A stretch of DNA of 64,000 bases from an uncultured Butyricicoccus sp. (GCA_934532985.1 CAKTAV010000001.1:313503-377502), one strand, 5' to 3'; positions 51,959 to 60,575 are shown, numbered from the stretch's first letter. Program-made: numbers and translations. The notes: generated by a model from the sequence alone, not told the origin.

Positions 51959-52148
51959 GCCATCCTGTATGCCAATCCGCAGGCAGCATCGTCTGCGGAT
52001 TTTTTCCGGCCCAAAACAGCAATTTCCCTTCACAACCTCCCCTTTGGCGCACGTTTCTGTGCGAACTGTATGCTGCGTCACGCTTGTCAAGCGTAGGCGG
52101 GTGTGTTAAGATAAACTGTATCGAAATGTTCGAATTGGAGAGACAAGT

Positions 52149-53273
52149 ATGCATTATCTGGATCATTCGGCGACTACCTTTGTGCTGCCGGAAGCGGCAC
52201 AGGCCGCCAGCCGCGTCATGACGCAGCAGTTCGGCAATCCATCCAGTGTTCATCGGATGGGCATTGAGGCTGCCGGTCTTTTGGAGGACGCCCGCGCTCA
52301 GGTGGCCTCCCTCATGAACGCTGTACCGACGGAGATCACCTTTACCTCCTGCGGCACGGAAGCGAGCAATACCGCCATTTGGGGCGCGGCACATCGCCGC
52401 GGCCGCGGAAAACATATCATTACCACTGCCATCGAACACGCCGCCACGCTCAACGCCTGCAAGCGGCTGGAACAGGAGGGCTTTTCGGTGACCTATCTCG
52501 CGCCGGACGCCAGCGGACACATTTCTCTGTCTGCCCTGCGCGACGCGATTCAGCCGGATACCGTTCTGCTGACCTGTATGCAGGTCAACAACGAGGTCGG
52601 CACGGTTCTGCCGCTCAAGGAATTCGGCAAGCTTCTCAAAAAGCGCTGCCCGGAGGCGCTGTTCCACGTAGACGCCGTGCAGGGCTTCGGTCGTCTGCCG
52701 GTCAAGCCCGCTCTCTGGAGCGCCGATCTGGTCAGTGTCAGCGGCCATAAAATCGGCGCGCCCAAGGGCATTGGCGCGCTGTACATCCGCAGGGGTGTAC
52801 ATATCGCTCCGCTGATTGTCGGCGGCGGACAGGAGCGCGGCATGCGCTCCGGCACGGAAGCGCTGCCCAACATCGTTGCGTTCGGCGTTGCCTGTGAACA
52901 ACGTGAACGCAAGCTCGACGAAAACTATGCCCATGTGCAGCAGCTAGCGGATTATCTGGAGCACCAGCTCGCCGTCCGTTTCCCGTGGGCGGTGCGCAAC
53001 GGCACGCCGGATCTGCCGCACGTCCGCAACATCTCCTTCCCCGGCTGCAAGAGCGAGGTTCTGCTTCGTATTTTGGAAAGCCACGAGGTCTACGTCTCCT
53101 CCGGTTCCGCATGCAGCAAGGGCCGCGCCAGCCATGTTCTTGCAGCAATGAATCTCCCGCACGAGCACATTCAAAGCGCTCTGCGCATCAGCTTTGCCCC
53201 ATCCAACACCACCCACGACATTGACGCTCTGTTGGACGCCGCCGAGGAAGGGGCGCAGCGTCTGCGCCGGTAA
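52149..53273 (+). CDS. Cysteine desulfurase (NifS/IscS family)
   Basis: A 374-residue PLP enzyme that takes sulfur from cysteine as an enzyme-bound persulfide. It starts YLDHSATT, has the PLP lysine in SGHKIGAPKG near residue 200 and the persulfide Cys in SSGSACSKG near 325. It heads an operon with a membrane protein and thiI, so it most likely feeds sulfur to ThiI for 4-thiouridine. GGAGAG lies 7 bases before the ATG. Confidence 0.96.
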   Translation: MHYLDHSATTFVLPEAAQAASRVMTQQFGNPSSVHRMGIEAAGLLEDARAQVASLMNAVPTEITFTSCGTEASNTAIWGAAHRRGRGKHIITTAIEHAATLNACKRLEQEGFSVTYLAPDASGHISLSALRDAIQPDTVLLTCMQVNNEVGTVLPLKEFGKLLKKRCPEALFHVDAVQGFGRLPVKPALWSADLVSVSGHKIGAPKGIGALYIRRGVHIAPLIVGGGQERGMRSGTEALPNIVAFGVACEQRERKLDENYAHVQQLADYLEHQLAVRFPWAVRNGTPDLPHVRNISFPGCKSEVLLRILESHEVYVSSGSACSKGRASHVLAAMNLPHEHIQSALRISFAPSNTTHDIDALLDAAEEGAQRLRR

Positions 53274-53291
53274 TCAGAGAGGTCTGCCGCG

Positions 53292-53873
53292 ATGAAAAAG
53301 ATTTTTTTCGGATTTATCTTTCTATTTTTTAATCTCAATATTCAGGACGGACATCTATTATATAATCTGTTGCCGGATTGTGTCGGTTATATCCTGCTGC
53401 TGCTCGGCAGCTTGGATTTGTCGCCGGAAGCGGGTGCCTTTTCCCGCGTTCCCATTCCCGCCGCCATTGGCGCGATCTATTCCGTGATTTCGTGGGTCAT
53501 TGATGCGCGCGGCATCTCTCTTCCGTCCATCTGGCTCACCAATCTGCTCACATTGGGAAATTTACTGTTTTCCCTCTGGGTCAGCTATTTGGTCATTCAC
53601 GCAATTTTGCAATTAGAAACACATCGGGGCAATCTGGGCGGCTGCGTACTTCTCCGCCGCTGGCGGTTTTGCCTGCTCTTTCAGTGCCTCACTTATATTA
53701 TCTCGATTTTCCTCTTGATGGGGCAGCATGTTCGCTCTGTCAACACCGTGTTTTCTATGTTAGCGGCAATCTGTTCCGTGCCGACACTGGTCTTTTATGT
53801 TCTGGTCTGCATCTCTGTTTATCAGGCATGGAAGCAGTATGACCGTTGTATGCCGTATCCGCCGCATAAGTAA
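53292..53873 (+). CDS. Integral membrane protein of unknown function
   Basis: A 193-residue protein with five or six membrane helices. It begins MKKIFFGFIFLFFNLNIQDG, with LLPDCVGYILLLLGSLDL soon after; the carboxy end is short and polar. GAGAGG precedes the ATG. It lies 18 bases after the desulfurase gene and 15 before thiI, so it is certainly co-transcribed with them, yet nothing in the sequence ties it to sulfur transfer. I do not recognise a named family. Confidence 0.8.
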   Translation: MKKIFFGFIFLFFNLNIQDGHLLYNLLPDCVGYILLLLGSLDLSPEAGAFSRVPIPAAIGAIYSVISWVIDARGISLPSIWLTNLLTLGNLLFSLWVSYLVIHAILQLETHRGNLGGCVLLRRWRFCLLFQCLTYIISIFLLMGQHVRSVNTVFSMLAAICSVPTLVFYVLVCISVYQAWKQYDRCMPYPPHK

Positions 53874-53888
53874 AGAAAGGAAGAAACC

Positions 53889-55052
53889 ATGCAGGAAGTA
53901 TTATTGTTAAAGCTCGGCGAGGTCGTCCTCAAGGGACTCAACCGCCGCCGGTTTGAAAGCCGTTTGATCGCCAATCTGCGCCGCCGTCTGAGCAAGGTCG
54001 GCAAGTGCAATGTCTATGTCATGCAGTCCACCATCTATGTCGAACCCGCCGAGGGCGTGGATATGGATGAAGTGGTTGATGCCGTACACAATGTGTTTGG
54101 TGTCGCCGCGATCTGCCGCGCCGCCGTGTGTGAAAAGGACATGGATGCGATTTGGGAAACCGTCAACACCTATCTCGCCGATGAGCTGGAGAGCGCCGAG
54201 CGCTTCAAGGTAGAAGCCAAGCGTTCGGACAAGAAATTCCCGTACAATTCCATTCAGATCTGCCAGAAAATCGGCGGCGATCTGGATGACAAATATGATC
54301 ACCTGATTCCGGATATGCATCATCCGGATCTGCGCGTCAACATCGAGGTACGCGATAAGTTCGCTTACGTCCACGCCGGAAAGATGCCTGGCCCGGGCGG
54401 TATGCCGGTCGGTACCAACGGCAAGGCGGCGCTGCTGCTCTCCGGCGGCATTGATTCGCCGGTTGCAGGCTACATGATGGCAAAGCGCGGTCTGGAGCTG
54501 TGTGCTGTTCATTTTTTCAGCTATCCGTATACCTCGGAGCGCGCGAAGGAAAAGGTCATGCAGCTGGCAGAAACCGTGACGCATTACAGCGGACGCATGG
54601 ATGTATTCGTCGTTCCGTTCACGGAAATTCAGGAAGCAATTCGCGACAATTGTCCGGAGGAGATGTTCACGCTGATTATGCGTCGTTTTATGATGCGTCT
54701 AGCGGAGAAAATCGCGCTGGAGCAGGATGCCGGTGCGCTGATTACCGGCGAGAGCTTGGGTCAGGTTGCCTCCCAGACAATGGAGGCCATGAACACCACC
54801 GGTGCTGTCTGCTCCATTCCGGTATTCCGCCCGGTAATCGGCATGGATAAGGAGGAAATCGTACAGATTTCCCGCAGAATCGGCACCTTTGAGACGTCGA
54901 TTCTGCCGTATGAGGACTGCTGCACGGTGTTCACACCGAAGCATCCGCTCACCCGCCCGAAGCGCTATAAGGTCGAGCAGGCGGAGGCCGTGCTGGATAT
55001 CGATGGTCTGATGCAGCGCGCGCTGGACGGCGTGGAGTGTGTGACGTTATAG
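53889..55052 (+). CDS. thiI: tRNA 4-thiouridine synthetase ThiI (no rhodanese domain)
   Basis: A 387-residue protein with an NFLD and THUMP RNA-binding region (residues 1-165) and a PP-loop ATPase (LLLSGGIDSPVAGYMMAKRG near 180). The downstream Cys in ILPYEDCC is the conserved catalytic one. It lacks the rhodanese domain of the E. coli protein, as in most Firmicutes, and takes sulfur from a dedicated desulfurase such as the first gene of this operon. The stop codon directly abuts repeat copy F. Confidence 0.96.
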   Translation: MQEVLLLKLGEVVLKGLNRRRFESRLIANLRRRLSKVGKCNVYVMQSTIYVEPAEGVDMDEVVDAVHNVFGVAAICRAAVCEKDMDAIWETVNTYLADELESAERFKVEAKRSDKKFPYNSIQICQKIGGDLDDKYDHLIPDMHHPDLRVNIEVRDKFAYVHAGKMPGPGGMPVGTNGKAALLLSGGIDSPVAGYMMAKRGLELCAVHFFSYPYTSERAKEKVMQLAETVTHYSGRMDVFVVPFTEIQEAIRDNCPEEMFTLIMRRFMMRLAEKIALEQDAGALITGESLGQVASQTMEAMNTTGAVCSIPVFRPVIGMDKEEIVQISRRIGTFETSILPYEDCCTVFTPKHPLTRPKRYKVEQAEAVLDIDGLMQRALDGVECVTL

Positions 55053-55200
55053 TCGCTGCGACGCACTGCGCTACATCGCCACGCTGGAGCGTCAGCATGG
55101 CTCAGCCGCTTCGTGGTCTTGCTCCTCAAATTCCAAACGCTTCGCTGGTTTGGAATTTGAAAAATGGTGAGAGTTACTTCTCTGTTCTCCAAGTAAATCT
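55053..55200 (+). repeat. Dispersed two-hairpin repeat, copy F
   Basis: It begins at the thiI stop codon with GTCGCTGCGAC. Hairpin 1 is GCTG-GAGCGT-CAGC (55083-55096). Hairpin 2 has perfect 12-bp arms 55126-55137 and 55149-55160 around CGCTTCGCTGG. The gap to 55512 holds only this copy, family II units and a terminator. Confidence 0.85.
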
Positions 55201-55204
55201 TACC

Positions 55205-55393
55205 GACTTTAGCTCCCTTGTGCAAACAGGCCGCGTTGTGCCGGTGGCACATGAGCGTAGCGAAAACGGGATGTCAGTTGTTTCCAACAACTGACTGAGG
55301 GATTGTACGCTTACGTCAAGATTTGTGCTAGCTGTCAGCCGACAACCCCTCTGACGCGGCAAGCCGCGCCATCTCCCCTTTCAGGGGCGACGC
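55205..55393. repeat. Family II hairpin repeats, two units
   Basis: Unit 1 (about 55205-55305) contains GTCAGTTGT-TTCCA-ACAACTGAC and a long insert. Unit 2 (55346-55393) contains GACGCGGC-AA-GCCGCGCC followed by CCCC-TTTCA-GGGG. Confidence 0.55.
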
Positions 55394-55453
55394 GAGAGCA
55401 AAGCATTTAACTGTCTATTCTCAGAATAAATACAGCACCAACATAACAAAAAC

Positions 55454-55489
55454 CATCCCGTCGGACGGCGTATACCGTCCGGCGGGATG
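55454..55489 (-). terminator. Terminator of the EFR1-type gene
   Basis: CATCCCG-CGGACGG pairs with CCGTCCG-CGGGATG and is followed by GTTTTTG on the minus strand. Confidence 0.8.
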
Positions 55490-55512
55490 ATTTGCGTTCT
55501 ATCCTATTTCTG

Positions 55513-56334
55513 TCATACAACTGTATAATTTTCCGCTTCCCGCGTGAAATTCTGTTCCAGCATCTGCACATGGGACAAAAATGCCGGATCATCAAAATAC
55601 TTCGCGTGTGTTGGACAGCTGCGCACACAGCTCTGGCACTTGATGCAGATACCGCTTACCTGTGCCGGGTCACTGTGGTCAATCGACCCCATGGGACATT
55701 TGCGGGCACACAGACCGCATCCGGTACACAGGCTGCTGTCTGTCTGCGGCTTCGCCTTCAAAAATTTCGCCGGCTGTCCATCCATCCCTTTTGGCACATA
55801 GTATGGAGCGTCCGTTTCACCTTGTACCGAAATCGGCGCAGGAATATTCTCCGTGTTTTGCAGTTTCGCGGCAATTGCTTCAGCGAACACATCCATCGCT
55901 TCCTCATCGAAATCGTTCGGGCGACCAGTTGCAAGCGCATCGGAAAACGCATGTGTTCCCACAAATGCGCCGCCCGCTACCGTGTGGAATCCGCCCTCTT
56001 CCAGCGTATGGCAAAGCTCCGCCAGCGAGTTATCAAAGCTGCGGTTGCCAAACGTGACAACAGCTGCCGTCAGCGCGCCATTTCCGCGCAGGTTGTTCTG
56101 ATAATCCCGAAGAATTTTGTTGGGGAGCTTTCCCGCATAGGTAGGACCGCCCACAACTACCAGATCCGTGGAGGAAAATTGTCGGACTTCCGCCCGCTCC
56201 TGCGGCAAGGTCCATGGAATTTCCTGAAACGGCACATGCAGGCTCTCCGCCAGCGTTTGCGCAATGCGGTTTGTAACCCTGCGGGTGTTGTCCGTCGGGC
56301 TGAATGATAGACTGTATACTGATTGAATGTTCAT
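55513..56334 (-). CDS. EFR1-type flavodoxin-ferredoxin fusion protein
   Basis: A 273-residue protein. Residues 1-150 are a flavodoxin-like fold with YSLSFSPTDNTRRV as phosphate loop and VVGGPTYAGKLPNKI. Residues 195-240 are two 4Fe-4S motifs, CTGCGLCARKCP and CIKCQSCVRSCP. Such proteins carry electrons between FMN and clusters in anaerobes; partner unknown. GGGAGGAG lies 6 bases before the ATG. Monocistronic. Confidence 0.92.
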   Translation of the reverse strand: MNIQSVYSLSFSPTDNTRRVTNRIAQTLAESLHVPFQEIPWTLPQERAEVRQFSSTDLVVVGGPTYAGKLPNKILRDYQNNLRGNGALTAAVVTFGNRSFDNSLAELCHTLEEGGFHTVAGGAFVGTHAFSDALATGRPNDFDEEAMDVFAEAIAAKLQNTENIPAPISVQGETDAPYYVPKGMDGQPAKFLKAKPQTDSSLCTGCGLCARKCPMGSIDHSDPAQVSGICIKCQSCVRSCPTHAKYFDDPAFLSHVQMLEQNFTREAENYTVV

Positions 56335-56558
56335 ACTGTCTCCTCCCATATATTGCAAGAGCGTATGCAGGCTGCAATGTATTATGTTATAACACTTAAC
56401 ATGTTATCACATCAGGAAAATGATGTCAAACCAAGGGAGGGGTGTGGTTTCTCATTAGAATTCTGCTGTCGCCATCCACAGCACAACCGTAAAACAGCGT
56501 AACCGCTCAGGTCACGCCGTTTTTTATCGGATTTTCCTTCCATCTGAGCAATTTCCTC

Positions 56559-57581
56559 TCACTGCTCCAGAAACTTTGATACATTATCCGACGTCACTGC
56601 CTGGAACGAGGTCCAGAAGATATAGTCATCAATGCGGTCGGCAATCGTGATGCCCTGATCGTAAGCGTAGCCGTGGTTCAGATTGTTGGCAACGGCAACA
56701 GCGGTCTCCGCCTGCTGCGGGCCATCCTGAAAGGCCGTCATAGTCATCGTACCCTTGTCAATCGCCTTCAATGCATCCGGCAGGCCATCCACGCCGACAA
56801 TCATCGGCATATGCTTCGGGTTCGTCGCCTGCATCGCGGTCATGGCACCGAGCGCCATCGCATCATCTGTTGAGACAACCAAGTCAATGCCGTCCACCGA
56901 AATCTCGCCCTGTGCCAGCAACGCGGTTACGGCGTTTTCCGCCTTCTCGCGGGAATACTGTCCATTGATCGGATCGCTAACCGGCTTCATATCAAAACCA
57001 TTGTCCTTCATGACTTTCAGCATCGCATTCGCACGATCCTGCGACGAATGCAGGGAATCCGGACCGGTCAGCATCAGGTAGTGGATGGTTTTCATCCCCT
57101 CCGACTGGCACTGTTCCGCCATAACATTACCCTGTAGGGTACCGGCCTCCTTTTCCTCGGCACCGACATAGACATGCGTCTTGTCCAGCACTGACGTGTC
57201 CGTCGGCATGCGGTTAATAAAGACCACCTTGCGGTTCCCTGCCGCCTCAATCGCCTCATCCGCGCGGGACGGATCGACCAAATTGATCAGAAAGGCGCTC
57301 TCACCGGATTTTCTGGCTTCTCGAATCTGCTCCAGCTGCTTATCCGCGTCATTTCCCGCAGAAACCGTGGTCAGCGTATAGCCGCTTGCCGCCGCCGCTT
57401 CTTCGCAGTCCTCTTCCAGCTGGGTCAGCCAAGCATCCTTGCAGGACAGGAACAGAGTCATCGGTCCATTGTCCTCCGTACTGCCCGAGCCCGCCGCTGT
57501 GCTGCTGTTTCCGCAGGCGCTCAGCGCGCCTATACATACGGCACACACCAGCAGCAGTGCAATGATATTACGTCGTTTCAT
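56559..57581 (-). CDS. Periplasmic-binding-protein-like lipoprotein (sugar/RbsB type), orphan
   Basis: A 340-residue lipoprotein with signal peptide and lipobox LSAC near residue 22, then a type 1 periplasmic-binding fold (Peripla_BP_4). DGIDLVVSTDDAMALGAM and MIVGVDGLPDALKAI are typical of galactose/ribose-binding proteins. No permease or ATPase genes are near. A second binding lipoprotein lies just upstream on the same strand. AGGGGA precedes the ATG. An imperfect hairpin at about 56490-56520 may be its terminator. Confidence 0.9.
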   Translation of the reverse strand: MKRRNIIALLLVCAVCIGALSACGNSSTAAGSGSTEDNGPMTLFLSCKDAWLTQLEEDCEEAAAASGYTLTTVSAGNDADKQLEQIREARKSGESAFLINLVDPSRADEAIEAAGNRKVVFINRMPTDTSVLDKTHVYVGAEEKEAGTLQGNVMAEQCQSEGMKTIHYLMLTGPDSLHSSQDRANAMLKVMKDNGFDMKPVSDPINGQYSREKAENAVTALLAQGEISVDGIDLVVSTDDAMALGAMTAMQATNPKHMPMIVGVDGLPDALKAIDKGTMTMTAFQDGPQQAETAVAVANNLNHGYAYDQGITIADRIDDYIFWTSFQAVTSDNVSKFLEQ

Positions 57582-57712
57582 TACTTTCCCCTCGCTTTCT
57601 CCTGTAAAACAGTCGAATGTGAAACTACTTTAATAATAGCGATTCTATTTCGCCCCGTCAACCTTGATTCTTCCCTTCCACGATATGTTTTTCTGTAACA
57701 CAAAGCGAACAA

Positions 57713-58696
57713 TCAATCCTGTATCTGCTCCTGCATTTGGGATAAACAATACCCTGCGGTGCGCTCCGTCACCAGCGCCATCGGCACCGAGACATCCTCT
57801 GCCTCATCTCCCCGATACAACGTCAGTGCTGTATCGACACAGTCCACGCCCATTTCATAGGCATCCTGTACGATCGCGCCCGCAATCTCTCCCTTTTGGA
57901 TCAGTTTTAGTACCTCCGGTGTGCCGTCAAACGAGACAATAGGAATCTCCCGACCGGAAGCCCGCAGCGCACGGCTGGCGCCAATGGCAATATCATCATC
58001 CGTCGCACAGATGACACCGATAGAATCCCATTGCTTCAACAGCTGTTCCATCTGCTTCTCTGCTCCGCTTCGTGTGGAGCCGCAGCTTTGACTGCGCAGT
58101 ACCTCAATCCCGCTGGCGGACAAGCTCTGTTCCAGGCCATAAGCACGGTCAGCATGATTGCGACTGTTTTCCGAGCCATGCAGGACAACGGCGGTATCTG
58201 CCGTCGCCATCTGGGCAGCAAAGGCACCTTCCCGCTGTCCGCCAAGCAAATTATTCGAGCCAATATATGCGGCGCATCCATCGTATTCCAGTGGTTCATC
58301 CACCGCCATCAGAATCTTGCCTTTATTCTCAGCATTTTTCAGGCTCTCGGTCAAAAGGCCCTCATCACACGGCGCAATGGCCAGCACATCCAGCGCCATG
58401 TTGGACATGATATTGACAATTTCCGCCTGTTCTTCCGCGTTTTCCTCACTGTCCGGCGCAACAACAATGACTTCCACACCCAAACGGTCCGCTTCTGCCT
58501 CTGCGCCCGCCTTCACCAGCGGATAAAATTCTCCGTCCAAGGATTTCAGGATGATACCGATATATGGCATATCAAAGGATTCCAAATCCGTCGGAACATC
58601 TCCGGTCAGAGCATGAACCGTGTTTTCCTGCAGATCACAGCCACAGCACAGCATTGGCAGCGCTATGGACAGCAGAACACAGAGCAGTCTGTGCAT
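57713..58696 (-). CDS. Periplasmic-binding-protein-like lipoprotein, second orphan
   Basis: A 327-residue protein with a short signal peptide and lipobox LCCGC near residue 19. The core begins YIGIILKSLDGEFYPLVKAGAEAEADRLGV and includes GVICATDDDIAIGASRAL and IVSFDGTPEVLK, the type 1 sugar-binding fold. It differs clearly from its neighbour. The gene pair without transport genes suggests ligand sensing or sharing a distant transporter. GGGAGG precedes the ATG. Confidence 0.9.
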   Translation of the reverse strand: MHRLLCVLLSIALPMLCCGCDLQENTVHALTGDVPTDLESFDMPYIGIILKSLDGEFYPLVKAGAEAEADRLGVEVIVVAPDSEENAEEQAEIVNIMSNMALDVLAIAPCDEGLLTESLKNAENKGKILMAVDEPLEYDGCAAYIGSNNLLGGQREGAFAAQMATADTAVVLHGSENSRNHADRAYGLEQSLSASGIEVLRSQSCGSTRSGAEKQMEQLLKQWDSIGVICATDDDIAIGASRALRASGREIPIVSFDGTPEVLKLIQKGEIAGAIVQDAYEMGVDCVDTALTLYRGDEAEDVSVPMALVTERTAGYCLSQMQEQIQD

Positions 58697-58764
58697 CGCC
58701 CCACCTCCCGTGCTCTGTACTATCTATAGTATACCGTATTTCTGGGAAAGCATCAACTGTCGTG

Positions 58765-58920
58765 TCGGCGAATTCCGCTACCTCCCTGTGCTGTCGCTGC
58801 GACGCACTGCGCTACATCGCCACGCCGAGGCATCGGCATGGCTCAGCCGCTTCGTGGTCTTACTCCTCAAATTCCAAACGCTTCCCTGGTTTGGAATTTG
58901 AAAATAAGAGGATTTTCTCT
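58765..58920 (+). repeat. Dispersed two-hairpin repeat, copy G
   Basis: Hairpin 1 is GCCGA-GGCA-TCGGC (58824-58837). Hairpin 2 has perfect 12-bp arms 58867-58878 and 58890-58901 around CGCTTCCCTGG. Its start joins the CGGCGAATTCC...CTACCTCC box of subtype A/C1 to the GTCGCTGCGAC box of subtype F, so it looks like a hybrid. Confidence 0.85.
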
Positions 58921-58951
58921 GTGAATCAACAACCCAAAACTGATATAACAC

Positions 58952-58989
58952 AAATACCACCACTATGCAATAACACAGCGGTGGTATTT
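58952..58989 (-). terminator. Terminator of the AT-rich gene pair
   Basis: AAATACCACC/GGTGGTATTT, a 10-bp perfect stem, 11 bases after the stop of the membrane protein gene. Confidence 0.65.
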
Positions 58990-58999
58990 CTCATCGTTT

Positions 59000-59467
59000 C
59001 TATTCCTTATTATTTCCTATTGGTACATCTTTCCTAACTGCACGAAACAGCATCACATGTAGCATGACACTTGATTCCAGTGCACACATCGCGCGGATTC
59101 CTGCATACAAATTTGGGCGCAGAATTGTAATCCATCCAACTGTTTCCATTCCAGCCGTAAGCGCCAGTACTACCGGAACAAGCGCACTAATGTTCCACAC
59201 AATTTCTCGTAGTCCCTCTCTAAACGTTAAATGGTACTCGTCTTTTTGCCATCCTATCCAGCGGCATAAGCTAATCCCCCAAAAGATCACAACCAAAATC
59301 AATGTAACAAGCCACGATGATGAGCCAAAGAGATTAGAATGTGCACGTTCAATGACAAATAAACTCTGAAGAATCGCCATATATACTGCCCAGCTACATA
59401 TTGCCATCAAAATCCACAAACATATGGTTCCCCACAACGATTTAGGGCAAGAATTTTTTTGTTTCAA
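59000..59467 (-). CDS. Small membrane protein of unknown function, partner of the secreted protein
   Basis: About 155 residues with four membrane helices (near WGTICLWILMAICSWAVYM, WLVTLILVVIFWGISL, the ALVPVVLAL region, and VMLHVMLF). No ATG is near the start: TTG 59467, 11 bases after AGAGGAG, is the best choice, and an upstream TTG 59515 would overlap the secreted-protein gene. It lies 17 bases downstream of that gene. AT-rich like its neighbour. An immunity or anchoring role is conceivable, but no family is recognised. Confidence 0.65.
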   Translation of the reverse strand: MKQKNSCPKSLWGTICLWILMAICSWAVYMAILQSLFVIERAHSNLFGSSSWLVTLILVVIFWGISLCRWIGWQKDEYHLTFREGLREIVWNISALVPVVLALTAGMETVGWITILRPNLYAGIRAMCALESSVMLHVMLFRAVRKDVPIGNNKE

Positions 59468-59484
59468 TGTTCCACGTACTCCTC

Positions 59485-60504
59485 TTAATAAATCACCCAC
59501 TCTTTGACACTCCAAGTATATGGATTATATACACGTGTAACAATTTCTGCTGCAAGTTCTGGGCTTTTATTTGCAAATTCGGATGGGCGATAATATGCCC
59601 CTCTATAATATGTTTTTTTACCAACATAATTTTTAGCAGTAATATAATACCTCCTGCCCTTCATAATTCGCTCATTACTTGTGTTATGCATCTGCCGCAG
59701 TCTCCAATGTCTGGTCGTACGCGTTGATTCAACATAATAGTCTTTAATAATAATACTTCCTATCGAAGAAACTCCTCCAACTGCTGAGACAATGCCTTTT
59801 GCAATCCTACCTCCAAATTTCGCAGGCACTGATAATACTATAGACAACGCTATTCCCAAATCAGCTATATCTTGATAGGTTCCTCGAACATTATATTTGA
59901 TTTTTTTGCGTTTTGTTGTTTTATATGCCACATGAACACCATATTCTCCCGTCATGCCATTTAATTTATAAACAATTTTTCCTTTACGCGTAAATGGAGT
60001 GCTCCTTGCCATGTCAACTCCATACTCTCCAATACTATTGTCAACCAAAATCGACTCTGCAACGTCCTCATCATTATCCTCATCTTCATCAACAACAATA
60101 TCATCGCTTTCATCTTCTGAGTCTCCTGCCACAGAAGATACTTTTACTATCATTTCCTCTCCAGTCTGGCGATAGTATGCTGTAGTTTTCCCCGTTTCCC
60201 GAACAAAATAATATTCACTCACAATTGTTCCATTCTCTATCTGTTGAAAACATATATCTCCATTTGTATATTCATAAGTTTTCAACTCCGTTTCACATCC
60301 ACTCTTTCCATCAACCTCTATTGTTCCTTCCTCCCGAATGGTCTTTCCATGTTCAAATGTCTCTAGTCTCTGTCTACTTTCAATAGTAAACGAATCCTCT
60401 CCCACTACTTCGTTAGCAGGCACTTCCACTGCAAGAGCACTTGTCTCCACTCCAATAATTCCAACAAGTGCTATGCTAATAATTCTTTTCCAAATCCGCC
60501 TCAT
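59485..60504 (-). CDS. Secreted protein with acidic linker and hydrophobic Gly-rich stretch, unknown function
   Basis: A 339-residue protein with a signal peptide (ISIALVGIIGVETSALA, about residues 9-26). There is a strongly acidic stretch near 130-150 (DDIVVDEDEDNDED), a small repeated GEYGV motif, and a hydrophobic Gly/Ala/Ile segment at about 218-252 (FGGRIAKGIVSAVGG, SSIGSIII) able to enter a membrane. The carboxy third is Tyr- and Arg-rich. Base composition is far more AT-rich than the surroundings. AAGGAG precedes the ATG. It could be a bacteriocin-like or surface protein; this is inference. Confidence 0.75.
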   Translation of the reverse strand: MRRIWKRIISIALVGIIGVETSALAVEVPANEVVGEDSFTIESRQRLETFEHGKTIREEGTIEVDGKSGCETELKTYEYTNGDICFQQIENGTIVSEYYFVRETGKTTAYYRQTGEEMIVKVSSVAGDSEDESDDIVVDEDEDNDEDVAESILVDNSIGEYGVDMARSTPFTRKGKIVYKLNGMTGEYGVHVAYKTTKRKKIKYNVRGTYQDIADLGIALSIVLSVPAKFGGRIAKGIVSAVGGVSSIGSIIIKDYYVESTRTTRHWRLRQMHNTSNERIMKGRRYYITAKNYVGKKTYYRGAYYRPSEFANKSPELAAEIVTRVYNPYTWSVKEWVIY

Positions 60505-60547
60505 ATTATTTCTCCTTTCACACTGCTTATACTTAGTATTTTTTATA

Positions 60548-60575
60548 TTGAATCATATTTCTTTTTCAGATTCAA
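60548..60575. promoter_or_regulatory. Inverted repeat upstream of the AT-rich secreted gene
   Basis: TTGAATC-N14-GATTCAA, 44 bases before the gene, in an AT-rich promoter region. Candidate operator. Confidence 0.35.

Noticed and set aside
11998..55393. CRISPR array as an explanation for the repeats
   Set aside because: Copies are tens of kilobases apart or mirrored, have no regular spacers, and no cas genes occur in the window.
11998..58920. Insertion sequence or transposon with its own enzyme
   Set aside because: No transposase or integrase frame was found in or beside any copy. If the repeats move, they do so in trans.
59468..59515. Upstream TTG (59515) as start of the small membrane protein
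   Set aside because: It would lie inside the coding end of the secreted protein gene without a ribosome site. TTG 59467 follows AGAGGAG.
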